A DNA stretch of 64,000 bases from CAYFYS01 sp965202905 (GCA_965202905.1 OZ241868.1:2604001-2668000), one strand, 5' to 3'. Counted from the stretch's first letter, positions 34,947 through 43,406 are shown. Numbers and translations are program-made. The notes: generated by a model not told the origin, from the letters alone.

Positions 34947-36269
34947 ATGACAGGGTCAAACGACATTGATCTCAGGGATCTCGTCCGTCCCGGCCGGGTC
35001 CATCGCAGGCTCTACACCGACCCGGAAATCTTCGAGCGCGAGATCGAGCGGATCTTCGGGCGGGCCTGGATCTATGTCGGCCACGACAGCCAGGTGCCGG
35101 AGTCGGGCGACTTCTACGCCACGCGCATCGGCCGCCAGCCGGTGGTGATGGTGCGCCACGAGGACGGGACCGTCCACGTCCTCCATAACCGCTGCGCCCA
35201 CCGCGGCGCCCGGGTCGTGGGTGTCGAGCGCGGCAACGCCGACGCCTTCGTGTGCTGCTACCACGGCTGGACCTACGACACCGACGGCCGCATCAAGTCG
35301 GTGCCGTTGAACCACGGATACCCGGGGCACTTCGAGGCGACCGGCGACAGGCTCGGCATGGCCGCGCTCGCCCGGGTCGAGAGCTATCGCGGGTTCGTCT
35401 TCGCCAGCATGGCCGCCGAGGGTCCCGGCCTCACCGAGTTCCTCGGCCATATGACCACCTCGTTCGACGACATGATCGACCGGGCGCCCGACGGTTCGCT
35501 GGTCGTCGCCGGCGGGGTGCACAAGCACGCCTATGACGGCAACTGGAAGCTCTATTTGGAAAACCTGTGCGACGCCGCGCACCCGATTTTCGTCCACCGG
35601 TCCTCGATCGAGGCCGCGCGCGCCCAGGACGACCGGGCGAACACCGACGGCGCCGGCGAGATCGCGATCCGCCAGATGCGCCAGAACGGAGCGCCCTACG
35701 AGTTCTGGGAGAAGGAAGTCGGCATCTGGACCTACCCCAACGGCCACAGCTATCTGGGCGACTATCACGACGACGAACGGCTGGTTGCGGTCAGGCGCGA
35801 TCCCGTGTTCGCCGAATATGTCGCCTCTCTCGAACGGAAGCAGGGCGTCGACCGGGCCAGGGAGATCCTCGAAATCGGGCGCTGGAACTCCAACATCTAT
35901 CCCAACTGCTCGTTCATGAGCCAGTTCCGCCAGCTTCGCGTGGTCCACCCCGTGGCGGTGGACCGGACCGAAATCCACACCTTCTGCTTCCGCATGGCCG
36001 GCGCGCCGGACTCGATGTTCCAGGACACGATCCGCTTCGCCAACATCGTCAACGGCGCCGGCTCGCCGGTTCTGACCGACGATTTGGAGACCTATGGCCG
36101 CATCGGCGCCGGGCTGCGCAGCGAAGGGCTGGACTGGCTTGAGATCGGCCGCGGCTATACCTCCGATGAGCCCGATGAGCATGGCGGTCTGCGCGGGCTG
36201 AACTCGACCAGCGAGGTCTTCATCCGCAACATGTTCACCGCCTGGCTCGATCTGATGACGGCGCCATGA
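34947..36269 (+). CDS. Aromatic-ring-hydroxylating dioxygenase, alpha subunit
   Basis: A 440-residue Rieske dioxygenase large subunit. The [2Fe-2S] ligands are C83/H85 (CAHRGARV) and C103/H106 (CCYHGW), and the catalytic iron site is in ENLCDAAHPIFVH, with the Asp that couples neighbouring subunits. It works as an alpha3beta3 complex with the beta subunit encoded next, adding O2 to an aromatic ring with electrons from a ferredoxin/reductase that is not encoded here. The ATG at 34947 was chosen over 34896 because the extra 17 residues are basic and unlike the family. Substrate unknown. Confidence 0.92.
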   Translation: MTGSNDIDLRDLVRPGRVHRRLYTDPEIFEREIERIFGRAWIYVGHDSQVPESGDFYATRIGRQPVVMVRHEDGTVHVLHNRCAHRGARVVGVERGNADAFVCCYHGWTYDTDGRIKSVPLNHGYPGHFEATGDRLGMAALARVESYRGFVFASMAAEGPGLTEFLGHMTTSFDDMIDRAPDGSLVVAGGVHKHAYDGNWKLYLENLCDAAHPIFVHRSSIEAARAQDDRANTDGAGEIAIRQMRQNGAPYEFWEKEVGIWTYPNGHSYLGDYHDDERLVAVRRDPVFAEYVASLERKQGVDRAREILEIGRWNSNIYPNCSFMSQFRQLRVVHPVAVDRTEIHTFCFRMAGAPDSMFQDTIRFANIVNGAGSPVLTDDLETYGRIGAGLRSEGLDWLEIGRGYTSDEPDEHGGLRGLNSTSEVFIRNMFTAWLDLMTAP

Positions 36270-36736
36270 GCGCCGATCTGGCCCGGATCGAAGCGTTCCT
36301 GATCCACGAGGCGCGGCTCCTGGACGAGGCGCGCTACGCCGACTGGCTGGACCTGTTCACCGCGGACGCCTGGTACTGGGTGCCGTCCCAGCCCGGCCAG
36401 GCGAGTCCGCTGGATACGGTCTCGCTGATCTACGACGACCGCAAGCTGCTGGAGACCCGGGTCCGCCGGCTCGCGGCCGCCAGCGCCCACGCCCAGGCGC
36501 CGCCTTCGCGCACCTCGCGGATCGTCGCCAACCCGGGTCTGGAGCCCGGAGAGGACGGCATCGTCGTGCGCTCGAAGGTCCAGATGATCGAATACCGCCG
36601 CGACAAGCAGCGGCTGTTCGGCGGCACCCAGCGCCACGGGCTCGTGCCGCGCGGGGACGGCTTCGCGATCGGCTGGAAGCGGGTCGATCTGGTCAACTGC
36701 GACAGCGTGATGGACGGTCTCTCGGTGCCGTTCTGA
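36266..36736 (+). CDS. Aromatic-ring-hydroxylating dioxygenase, beta subunit
   Basis: A 156-residue cone-fold (NTF2-like) small subunit. It starts by ATGA overlap with the alpha gene and has the typical ARLLDEARYADWLDLFTADAWYWVP and IYDDRKLLETRVRRL segments. It has a structural role in the alpha3beta3 enzyme. Confidence 0.9.
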   Translation: MSADLARIEAFLIHEARLLDEARYADWLDLFTADAWYWVPSQPGQASPLDTVSLIYDDRKLLETRVRRLAAASAHAQAPPSRTSRIVANPGLEPGEDGIVVRSKVQMIEYRRDKQRLFGGTQRHGLVPRGDGFAIGWKRVDLVNCDSVMDGLSVPF

Positions 36737-36739
36737 GCG

Positions 36740-36895
36740 ATGAGCGCGACCGTCCTTATCGCCGTCCTGGTGCTTGCCGCGTTCGCCTTGTGGCAGCTCT
36801 GGAGCATTCTGGCCGCGCTCAAGTGGCTTCTCATCCTTGGTCTGGCGGGGCTTTGCGCCTACCTTGTGCGCCGGATGCTACGCCGCGGCGGCTGA
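36740..36895 (+). CDS. 51-residue hydrophobic membrane peptide
   Basis: An ATG three bases after the beta-subunit stop opens 51 codons with two hydrophobic spans (TVLIAVLVLAAFALW and WLLILGLAGLCAYLV) and a basic end RRMLRRGG, the make-up of a small inner-membrane protein. It ends 16 bases before the VOC gene start, and fits neatly into the operon, which is why I accept it in spite of its length. No family is recognised; it could assist uptake or anchor the dioxygenase, but that is a guess. Confidence 0.55.
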   Translation: MSATVLIAVLVLAAFALWQLWSILAALKWLLILGLAGLCAYLVRRMLRRGG

Positions 36896-36911
36896 GACGG
36901 GGAGCGAGACG

Positions 36912-37328
36912 ATGGTCGAAATCCTGGGCGTCGCCCATTTCAGTATTCCGGTCACCGACATGGAGCGCAGCCGTGTGTTCTACACCGACATCGTCGGCTG
37001 CAAGCACCTGTTCACCGTCCCGAACAACGCGATGTCCTTCCTCGATGCCGGCGGGGTATGCCTGATCCTGGTCGAGCGCGAGGGGCCCATCAACCCGGCG
37101 CTCGACGACCATCAGGGCGTCCACCACTCCTTCATGGTGGCGTCCCCGGCCTACCGGGCGGCGCTCGACCATCTGCGGGCGAACGATGTCGAGATCACCT
37201 TCGAGGAAGACCGCCAGGGCGGCGTGGTCAACGGCCCGCGCGCCTATTTCCGCGACCCCGACGGCACGGTGCTCGAATACATCGACCTGACCAGCTACGC
37301 CGGCGCCTCGGTCGCCACCAGCGCCTGA
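36912..37328 (+). CDS. VOC (glyoxalase/bleomycin resistance/extradiol dioxygenase) family protein
   Basis: A 138-residue protein of the vicinal oxygen chelate superfamily: ILGVAHFSIPVTDMERSRVFYTDIVGCK at the start and YFRDPDGTVLEYIDLT at the end, which supply His and Glu metal ligands. Placed after the dioxygenase genes, it could be a ring-cleaving or lyase step on the dioxygenase product; this is inference. The ATG at 36912 follows GGGAGCGAG. The start is 16 bases after the small membrane peptide, so all four genes probably form one operon. Confidence 0.88.
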   Translation: MVEILGVAHFSIPVTDMERSRVFYTDIVGCKHLFTVPNNAMSFLDAGGVCLILVEREGPINPALDDHQGVHHSFMVASPAYRAALDHLRANDVEITFEEDRQGGVVNGPRAYFRDPDGTVLEYIDLTSYAGASVATSA

Positions 37329-37870
37329 ACGGTCCCGCTCTCGGCGGCAGCGATTCGCGCCGCCATCGACAACAGGATCGCTGCGAGCGGATCACGGGCG
37401 AAGGGGTCGTCTCGCGCCACGCATTGGCCATTCACCGGTCACGATCGCTCGCCGATGGTCGGAAGACGTCAACCGATTGCGCGGCCGGCCATTCTCGATC
37501 AGCATCGACCCCTCGTGAGAGGTTCACTTCGGGAGCCCAAGTTGACGGGCGCCCGCGCCAAATGTGCATTAAATTCAACGATTCATAGAAGTTTTGTGCA
37601 CCCGGAGCGAAACCCTTGGCAGAGTTTTCGGAGCAGGGTAATTTAGCACAAGCCTTTGGATGTGCGCCGCTTGTCGCACAACCACCGGCCCTCTTGCTTC
37701 CACGGATTCGGGCAGGGTGCCGAAAGGCCTTGGAAGTTGAGGACTCCGCCGACAACCTTCAGGTTGTTGCCCTGAAACTGCCGGTGCATCCCCCAGCACA
37801 ATCTCGCTTGCGCCCATCGACAGTATCTGTTAAATCGTTACATATCAGGTAGTGAAAACAAGCTGTACCT
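37329..37870. other. Gene-free stretch upstream of the toxin-antitoxin genes
   Basis: No supported gene. Its GC content is lower than in neighbouring regions, like the toxin-antitoxin genes that follow. A possible promoter for them is TTGCGC (37808-37813) and TTAAAT (37830-37835) with a 16-base spacer; this is weak evidence. The TTAAATCGTTACATATCAGG segment just after it could be an operator. Confidence 0.4.
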
Positions 37871-38221
37871 TTGGAGATCACCTTCCGGACTCGCAAGCTC
37901 GAAAAGGCCTTTAACGCCGAAGCTACTCTCCAGAAAACCTATGGAACGTGGATGGCGGAGGTTCTGATGAGGCGAATGGCGGTTCTCAAGGCGGCCCGCC
38001 ACTTGGCGCTGGTGCCAACTACGCCGCCGGACAGGCGACATCAACTCAGCGGTGATCGGGACGAGCAGTTCGCGATAGATCTCATTCACCCCTACCGACT
38101 TGTTTTCAAACCCAATCACGAGCCGCTCCCACGCAAAGATGATGGAGGGATTGATATTGGACAGGTGACCGCGATCACGATCCTGAACGTGGTCGATTAT
38201 CACCGAGGGCGGAGAGACTAA
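37871..38221 (+). CDS. higB: HigB/RelE-superfamily toxin
   Basis: A 116-residue basic protein that looks like a HigB-type RelE/ParE toxin: it starts EITFRTRKLEKAFNAEATLQKTYG and continues with MAVLKAARHLALVPTTPPDRRHQLSGDRDEQFAIDLIHPYRLVF, the usual RelE beta-sheet with a basic catalytic face (RRHQL, HPYRL). Such toxins cut mRNA on the ribosome. The best start is a TTG at 37871; there is no ATG near it. The stop overlaps the next ATG by one base (TAATG), and that gene encodes the matching antitoxin. Base composition is less GC-rich than neighbours, which fits horizontal transfer. Confidence 0.82.
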   Translation: MEITFRTRKLEKAFNAEATLQKTYGTWMAEVLMRRMAVLKAARHLALVPTTPPDRRHQLSGDRDEQFAIDLIHPYRLVFKPNHEPLPRKDDGGIDIGQVTAITILNVVDYHRGRRD

Positions 38222-39312
38222 TGGCGACAGCGACCAACCGATACAGGCCGGACTATGCAATCCCACCGGGATGGATCCTGGAGGAACGCCTGGGTATCCA
38301 GGGGATCTCCCATGCCGAGTTCGCTCGAAGGTGCGGACGCTCTCCCAAGCTGATCGGTGAGATCATCGCCGGCAAGGCGCCACTTGAACCGGAAACCGCA
38401 CTTCAGTTCGAGAAAGTGCTTGGCGTCGACGCCAGAATCTGGCTGGGGATCGAGTCCGACCATCGGCTTCAAAAAGCCCGCGATGCCGAGGCTAAAAATG
38501 CTGCCGCGGCGGCGGAGTGGAGCAAGGTCTTTCCTGTCCGGGAACTGGTAAATCGAGGGTGTTTCCAGCGCCCTGAATCGGAAGCTGACGCAGTGTCGAA
38601 GCTGCTGGCGTTCTTTCGTGTTGGCTCGATCGATGCGTGGAACACGCGTTACGGACTCGCGAAGGTGGCCTATCGACATTCCCCAAGCTTCAAGAGCAGC
38701 GAGGCTGCATTGACTGCCTGGCTTCGACTTGGTGAGCTTGAGGCCGAGCGCCAGGATTGCGCAGACTTTAACGAGAGCCAATTAAAGCGTGCGGTTCGGG
38801 AAATTCGAGGGCTGACTCGTGAACCGGCGGAACAGGCTCTCCCGCAGGCCGCGAGCCTGTGTAATGGGGCTGGCGTTGCTCTCGCGCTGGTGTCGTCGCT
38901 CCCCAAAACAGCGCTCAGCGGTGCGGCGTGGTGGCCCTCTCCCCGAAAAGCCGTCATTCAATTGAGTGTACGACACAACTCCGACGACCATCTCTGGTTC
39001 AGCTTTTTTCATGAGGCCGCGCATCTTCTGCTTCATAGCAAGAAGAGCGTTTTTATCGATGAGGCATACAAAGACGACTCTGATGTTGAGGCAGAAGCCA
39101 ATGACTGGGCCTCCAACACTCTTATCCCCAGGCGTGCATGGGAGCGGCTGGTCGCCGCATCGCCGCGCAGTGAGCGCGCCGTCCGGGAATTTGCCGACGG
39201 GCAGGGAATTGCTCCCGGTATCGTCGTCGGCATGCTTCAGCACAAAGGGCTTCTTCCCTGGACGCACCTGAACGGTCTGAAAGTCAGACTGACCCGGAAA
39301 ACACAAGGCTGA
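38221..39312 (+). CDS. HigA-type antitoxin fused to ImmA/IrrE metallopeptidase
   Basis: A 363-residue two-domain protein. Residues about 10-75 form a HigA-like XRE helix-turn-helix (GISHAEFARRCGRSPKLIGEIIAGKAPL), and residues about 210-330 form an ImmA/IrrE (DUF955) peptidase with HEAAH at 264-268 and an acidic third-ligand region DVEAEANDWAS at 288-298. HigA binds and silences HigB and represses the operon. ImmA/IrrE peptidases cleave XRE repressors. The fusion puts an antitoxin and a potential antitoxin-cleaving protease in one chain, which hints at self-triggered release of the toxin. Translationally coupled to the toxin. It is a known architecture in databases, from memory. Confidence 0.88.
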   Translation: MATATNRYRPDYAIPPGWILEERLGIQGISHAEFARRCGRSPKLIGEIIAGKAPLEPETALQFEKVLGVDARIWLGIESDHRLQKARDAEAKNAAAAAEWSKVFPVRELVNRGCFQRPESEADAVSKLLAFFRVGSIDAWNTRYGLAKVAYRHSPSFKSSEAALTAWLRLGELEAERQDCADFNESQLKRAVREIRGLTREPAEQALPQAASLCNGAGVALALVSSLPKTALSGAAWWPSPRKAVIQLSVRHNSDDHLWFSFFHEAAHLLLHSKKSVFIDEAYKDDSDVEAEANDWASNTLIPRRAWERLVAASPRSERAVREFADGQGIAPGIVVGMLQHKGLLPWTHLNGLKVRLTRKTQG

Positions 39313-39327
39313 GTGGCGCCTTGATCG

Positions 39328-39470
39328 ATGGCCTCGAGGAAGACTCTCAACGCCAAAAACCTGGAAGCCCTCGGAGCCGGGCGTCTGGCCGGGCTGCAGA
39401 CAGAATTCAGCACCGGCGATGAAGCGCCGTTTGCGAATGGCGCTGGCCGGGTCCGTTCTCGCACGTTGCG
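39328..39470 (+). pseudogene. Fragment resembling the N-terminus of a DUF6880-type protein
   Basis: The frame from ATG 39328 gives MASRKTLNAKNLEALGAGRL, then AGLQTEFSTGD, and the likeness continues in another frame from 39419 as MKRRLRMALAGS. Together this resembles the start of DUF6880-type proteins as I remember them (TLNAKNLEALGAERLAELL..STGDAAAKRRLRLALAG). The frame break near 39416 and loss of everything after about 39470 make it a remnant. Confidence 0.5.
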
Positions 39471-39505
39471 ACGACGGCAGCGGAACCATCGTTGGTGCAG
39501 GGGAC

Positions 39506-39583
39506 GAAAGTCTTCGTGAATCCGGAAGATGCCGGGAAGATCCCGGAAACCCAGGGGGCGGCAGAAAGTCTTTGCGAATCCGG
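39506..39583. repeat. Pair of 20-base direct repeats, 58 bases apart
   Basis: GAAAGTCTTCGTGAATCCGG at 39506-39525 recurs as GAAAGTCTTTGCGAATCCGG at 39564-39583, two differences. It may mark an old insertion or duplication. Confidence 0.7.
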
Positions 39584-39627
39584 GCCTGGACGGGCCGTTA
39601 ACCGGCCGTAAACAGAGAATTTCGGGG

Positions 39628-39648
39628 CGTTTCAGGGGCGCTGAAACG
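39628..39648. other. Hairpin in decayed stretch
   Basis: CGTTTCAG and CTGAAACG pair perfectly around GGGCG. No T-run follows. Confidence 0.45.
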
Positions 39649-40231
39649 GCGGTAAATCCGGGCGGCCGGGCAGGTCATCACGACGCCGTCGAAGAGAGGA
39701 CGCCTCGGCTCAGGACATGTCGTCGGTCGAAATACTTTCGGTGGTCCGTCCGCCGAGGGCCTCTAGCTTGTCGGCGTCGGGCGCCTGTCCGGCATAGAAC
39801 CCACCGCCGTCACTCTGCGCGGAGCGACGGCGGGCGGGCGTCACGATGCCGGAGAGTCGGGTCTACGAACCGGAAGCGGAGCTGTATTCGCTATCATCCT
39901 CCTTCACATTCGAAGAAGTGCCGCTTTCCGTCGTCTGGACGCAGCCCAGCTCGCGGATGACCGGCCGGGTCCAGCGCGTCAGCGCCTCATCCTGTGGGGG
40001 AGGTACAAGGGCGTCTCGGTGGTTGGTCCTGGTTTCTCTCCCGGAGTTCAAGAGTTGGGCTCTGTCATGCCATGGGCCGCCTGTGAGCGATCCGCATCCG
40101 ACACACGCCGATCGTATCGACCAGCGGCCTGCCGGTCAACGTGAAAATTGCGGGTAGTGTCCCGGTTTGAAAAGCCGCAGCCCCAGCCCATCGAACCGGG
40201 GCCGCGGTGGATGCATCGGTTCACGAGGCTG

Positions 40232-40259
40232 ACCGACGGCTTCTCACCGACGGCTTCTC
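40232..40259. repeat. 14-base perfect tandem duplication
   Basis: ACCGACGGCTTCTC occurs twice head to tail, at the C-terminal end of the epimerase remnant. Confidence 0.9.
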
Positions 40260-40725
40260 CAGGAAGACCGGGAACCCATCTGCACATGCTCTCGCTCTAC
40301 TTCACGCACGACGACTTCGTGCGCATCCACGAGACGCTGAAAGGCGCCCCGGCGATGGCGGCGGGCGTATCGGGATTTCGACCGCCTTGCGCAGCGCCGC
40401 GGCAAGGTCGCGGACATCGACATAGTGACAGGGGCCAAAATCGGCGACCTCGCGGCCGCCGCTCCGGTGGACCGCGAGCATCTCCTCGGGCGAGGCGATC
40501 CAGGGCGGGCGGACCAGCACGGTCTCCATGCCGCACTCGGCGGTATGGGAGCGCGCGACCGCCTCGGCGGCGATCTTCGACAGGCCGCAGGCGTCCTGGG
40601 CGCCGCAGGGATGGTCCTCGTCGATCGGCAGGCAGGACGCGGCAAAACTCGCGCGAACGCGCGCCCGGCGCCCAGCCCGGCACCGCCTCGCTGCTCCGCG
40701 TGACGACGCGGGCGATGCCGAGCCG

Positions 40726-40761
40726 CCAGGCCGCCTCGTGGACCCAGGCCGCCTCGTGGAC
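40726..40761. repeat. 18-base perfect tandem duplication in epimerase remnant
   Basis: CCAGGCCGCCTCGTGGAC occurs twice head to tail. It keeps the frame and doubles the residues VHEAAW. Confidence 0.92.
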
Positions 40762-40919
40762 ATTGAAGGTGCCGACGGCGTTGGTCGCGAAGATCGCCTC
40801 GTTGAGCGCGACCGAATGGGTCGGGATACCGGCGGCGTGGATGACCGCGCCCGTACCGGCGAGCAGGTCGCGGACGATCCAATGTCCGAGCTTGCCGGAG
40901 CCTCCGGTGACGACGACCT

Positions 40920-42041
40920 TCATGACCCGTCTGCCCTCGAAATCGCCTCGGCGACCAGCCGGGCCATGGTCTCATCGGAGGGCTCGTGCTCCGCCTTTAC
41001 GATCACATAGAGCGCCGAGGCGTTCACCTGATCCTCAGGCCGCGGGTTGGTCACGATCGCGCCGTCGCGCGCGCGCATATAGCCGATCGCCGTGCCCGCC
41101 CCGTCGAGCAGAAGCGCCGTTGCGAGCCGTCCCCAACCGAGTCCCGCGACCGGGGTCTCGTAGCGCAGGCATTCGTCGCCGTGGCGGGTAAACAGGTTCT
41201 CGATGATCGATTCCGATCCCGGCGCGACCAGAGCGCGGACCATCATCTCGGGATAGCCGCGCATCGGCCGGATCACCGTGGTCGCGCCGGCCCGGCGCAG
41301 CCGCTCGCGGTTCCGGTCGTCGACGCATTCGGCGATGATCGGCGCCTCGATACCCATCTCGATCAGGCGGTGGATGATGTCGAAGCCGACGCCGTCGGAG
41401 ATCGGGTCCTTCTCGTCGCCGGCAAGGATCACCACCGCCGCCGCGGTCCGGGCGTCGGCCGCGTCCAGCCGGCCAGTGGTCTCCGCGCGCCCGTCGACAT
41501 GGACCAGGCCGAGCGCCGCAAGGCCCGTCGGCAGGCCCATCGGCCAGGCCGGGGCGAGAATCAGCACCCCGCGCTCCGCGCCCCAATCGGTGGTGCGGAA
41601 TTGATGCAACAAGGTCTCGAAATAGGCCTCGGCGCCGGCCGACGGCGCGTTGATGAACAGGACATGATCCTGCAAGTTCCACCTCCATTGGCCGCGTTCC
41701 TTGAGCACCCGCCGGTTCGCCCGGTAGTCGAAGTAGTCGCCGGCGCCCTTGCCGAGCGCGAAGATCCCGCCGAGATAGATCAGGATGAAGGTGGACCAGC
41801 GTCCCGCCGTCGTGCCTGCCGCCGCATCGCCGTAGCCGACGGTGGTCGCGGTGGTGGCGGTGAGCCACGCGGCCTCGCCCAGGCCCATCCCCTCGAATGC
41901 CATCATCGCCAGAATGTGAAGAACGGCGATCGCCATCAGGTAGAGACCCAGCGCGCGCAGGTTGCGCCGCGCCCGGGCGAGGTCCGAGAGGCGCGCCATC
42001 GCCAGTCGGCGGCGGACGAGGCGGCGCAGAAATTCGAACAC
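40920..42041 (-). CDS. Two-helix potassium channel with TrkA-N (RCK) domains
   Basis: A 373-residue protein with a GTG start after GGAGGGG. Two membrane helices (LGLYLMAIAVLHILAMMAF and STFILIYLGGIFALG) flank a pore loop with the K+ filter TVGYGD at residues 67-72. The cytosolic part carries Rossmann-like RCK units (VVILAGDEKDPISDGVGFDIIHRLIEMG, IIAECVDDRNRERLRRAGATTVIRPMRGYPEMMVRALVAPG). This is the Kch/MthK layout. It sits directly after the DUF2491 gene, an association also seen in YjfIJK-type operons. The channel may respond to the envelope or polyamine state sensed by its neighbours; this is inference. Confidence 0.9.
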   Translation of the reverse strand: MFEFLRRLVRRRLAMARLSDLARARRNLRALGLYLMAIAVLHILAMMAFEGMGLGEAAWLTATTATTVGYGDAAAGTTAGRWSTFILIYLGGIFALGKGAGDYFDYRANRRVLKERGQWRWNLQDHVLFINAPSAGAEAYFETLLHQFRTTDWGAERGVLILAPAWPMGLPTGLAALGLVHVDGRAETTGRLDAADARTAAAVVILAGDEKDPISDGVGFDIIHRLIEMGIEAPIIAECVDDRNRERLRRAGATTVIRPMRGYPEMMVRALVAPGSESIIENLFTRHGDECLRYETPVAGLGWGRLATALLLDGAGTAIGYMRARDGAIVTNPRPEDQVNASALYVIVKAEHEPSDETMARLVAEAISRADGS

Positions 42042-42064
42042 CGTGCGGCGGCCCCTCCGCTTCC

Positions 42065-42694
42065 TCAGCCGGACCAGATCTCCTCCACCGTCCTCGCCGG
42101 CAGCAGCGCGGCCAGCGCGACATCCGTCCGTCCGCCATCGTGGACACAGGCTTCCAGCACGTGGCTTCGCCCGTCGGACACCAGGCGGTAGAAATCGAAC
42201 GGCTCGGCTGCGGTCTCGAGGGTGGATCCGATGGCGGCGGTCGCCGGATCGGCGTCGTGGCGATAAGCCTCCTGCGCGGCCTCCTGGCGATAGGCGGGCG
42301 CGGTCCAGCCCTCGAACCCGGCGGGCTCGGCAATGCGGTCGAGCACGAGGTTCGCCGGCTCGTCCGGGTCGAACAGCCGGGCAAACTGGTCGAGGTCGAA
42401 CAACCGCCCGACATCCGGCCGGCCCACCGGCCGGGCGAGCGCGATCGCGCCCCGCTCGCCCCGCCACATCTCCAACCGGCCGAGCGCCATCGCGTCGACC
42501 GTCAGCACCCGGCGCATCGCGCTTCCCAGATCGATCGCATGGACGCCGGTGACCTGGAGTTCGGCCCGCGCCAGGCCTTCGGGCGCAACGAAGCCGAGCT
42601 TGAAGAACCCGCCCGGGCTCAGGTCGCAGGCGTGGCTTGCGGCGGGCGCGGCCGCATCCTTGCCGCGCCCGCCGAAAAGCCGCCCGAACATCAA
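42065..42694 (-). CDS. DUF2491 family protein (YjfK type)
   Basis: A 209-residue soluble protein matching YjfK/DUF2491: FGRLFGGRGKDAAAP at the start, GGFFKLGFVAPEGLARAELQVTGVHAIDLG, the FDLDQFARLFDPDEPANLVLDRI core and DFYRLVSDGRSHVLEACVHD near the end. Its ATG overlaps the PspA-like gene stop by 4 bases. Function unknown; it is found in a stable neighbourhood with PspA-like, DUF2170 and DUF350 genes. Confidence 0.88.
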   Translation of the reverse strand: MMFGRLFGGRGKDAAAPAASHACDLSPGGFFKLGFVAPEGLARAELQVTGVHAIDLGSAMRRVLTVDAMALGRLEMWRGERGAIALARPVGRPDVGRLFDLDQFARLFDPDEPANLVLDRIAEPAGFEGWTAPAYRQEAAQEAYRHDADPATAAIGSTLETAAEPFDFYRLVSDGRSHVLEACVHDGGRTDVALAALLPARTVEEIWSG

Positions 42695-43383
42695 CCGCCC
42701 CGCTTGTCGCGGATGCGCTGCAGCACGTCGGACCCCGATTTGCCGGCGCTCACGATGCCGGCGTCGCGCAGGCGCTTGTCGAGGTCCGCGCCCTCGGTGT
42801 CGGCGGCGAGCTGGCTGGCGGCCTCCATGCGGTCGGCGCGGTGCTGCTGGCGCTTCCTGATGCGCTCCAGCGAGTCGGTGGCGGACGACACCGCGGTGTT
42901 GCTGCCGGAAAACCGCGCGTTTGCGGCCGCGCTCGCCTTCTGGACCCGCTCGGTCGCCTTGACCATGCCGACCTGGCGGCGCATGGCGGCGATATTGCGC
43001 TCGGTCGCCTTGATGCTGCGCTTGAGCTGGTTGACTCCGGCATCGTACTGGGTGAGCGCCTGCTGCTGCAGGTTGAGCTCTTCCTCGAACTGGGCGATGC
43101 GCTCGGCGACATCGACGGCGAGCGCATCGTCGCCCTTATCCAGCGCCTTCGTCGCATAGTCCTCGTGCTCGGAGATCTGGCCGCGCAGCTTCTGGACTTC
43201 ACGCTCGACGCTGCGCTTCTGCGCCATCACGTCGGTGAGCTGGGACTTCGCCTCGTTCAGATCCTTGTCGGCATCGCGCATTTCCTGATCCAGTATCCGC
43301 AGCGCCTGGTGGTCGACGACCGCCTCGCCGGCCTCGCTCGCCGCGCCGCGCATCGCCGTGAACAGCTTCGCCAAAATCGCCAT
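42691..43383 (-). CDS. PspA/IM30 (YjfJ-type) family protein
   Basis: A 230-residue, almost entirely helical coiled-coil protein: MAILAKLFTAMRGAASEAGEAVVDHQALRILDQEMRDADKDLNEAKSQL is the typical PspA/Vipp1 opening, followed by long heptad-rich helices. PspA proteins coat and stabilise the inner membrane as ESCRT-III-like rods. AGGAGGAAG lies just before the ATG at 43383. A long upstream open frame up to 43635 is not used. It sits between DUF2170 and DUF2491 genes, all in the same direction. Confidence 0.92.
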   Translation of the reverse strand: MAILAKLFTAMRGAASEAGEAVVDHQALRILDQEMRDADKDLNEAKSQLTDVMAQKRSVEREVQKLRGQISEHEDYATKALDKGDDALAVDVAERIAQFEEELNLQQQALTQYDAGVNQLKRSIKATERNIAAMRRQVGMVKATERVQKASAAANARFSGSNTAVSSATDSLERIRKRQQHRADRMEAASQLAADTEGADLDKRLRDAGIVSAGKSGSDVLQRIRDKRGG

Positions 43384-43406
43384 CGGTCTTCCTCCTCGAT
43401 TCCGGG

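Larger units (their letters stand above)
39471..40231. other. Decayed accessory stretch without intact genes
   Basis: It holds a direct repeat pair (39506-39583) and a hairpin (39628-39648). A plus-strand frame at 39846-40157 (starting MPESRVYEPEAELYSLSSSF) reads like a protein for about 45 residues and then loses character; I cannot assign it. Probably remnants of inserted genes. Confidence 0.5.
40232..40923 (-). pseudogene. NAD(P)-dependent epimerase/dehydratase, multiply broken
   Basis: The start MKVVVTGGSGKLGHWIVRDLLA is a normal Rossmann NAD-binding opening, but it is followed almost at once by GAVIHAAGIPTHSVALNEAIFATNAVGTFNV, so roughly 40 residues between them are missing. An 18-base tandem duplication then repeats VHEAAW. 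After SSEAVPGWAPG the family sequence jumps to another frame (SCLPIDEDHPCGAQDACGLSKIAAEAVARSHTAECGMETVLVRPPWIASPEEM ..., ending DVRDLAAALRKAVEIP), still holding a partly preserved catalytic YxxxK region where Tyr is now Cys (CGLSK). A further shift breaks the C-terminus. Its ATG overlaps the stop of the K+ channel gene by 4 bases, so the ancestor was part of that operon. Confidence 0.82.
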
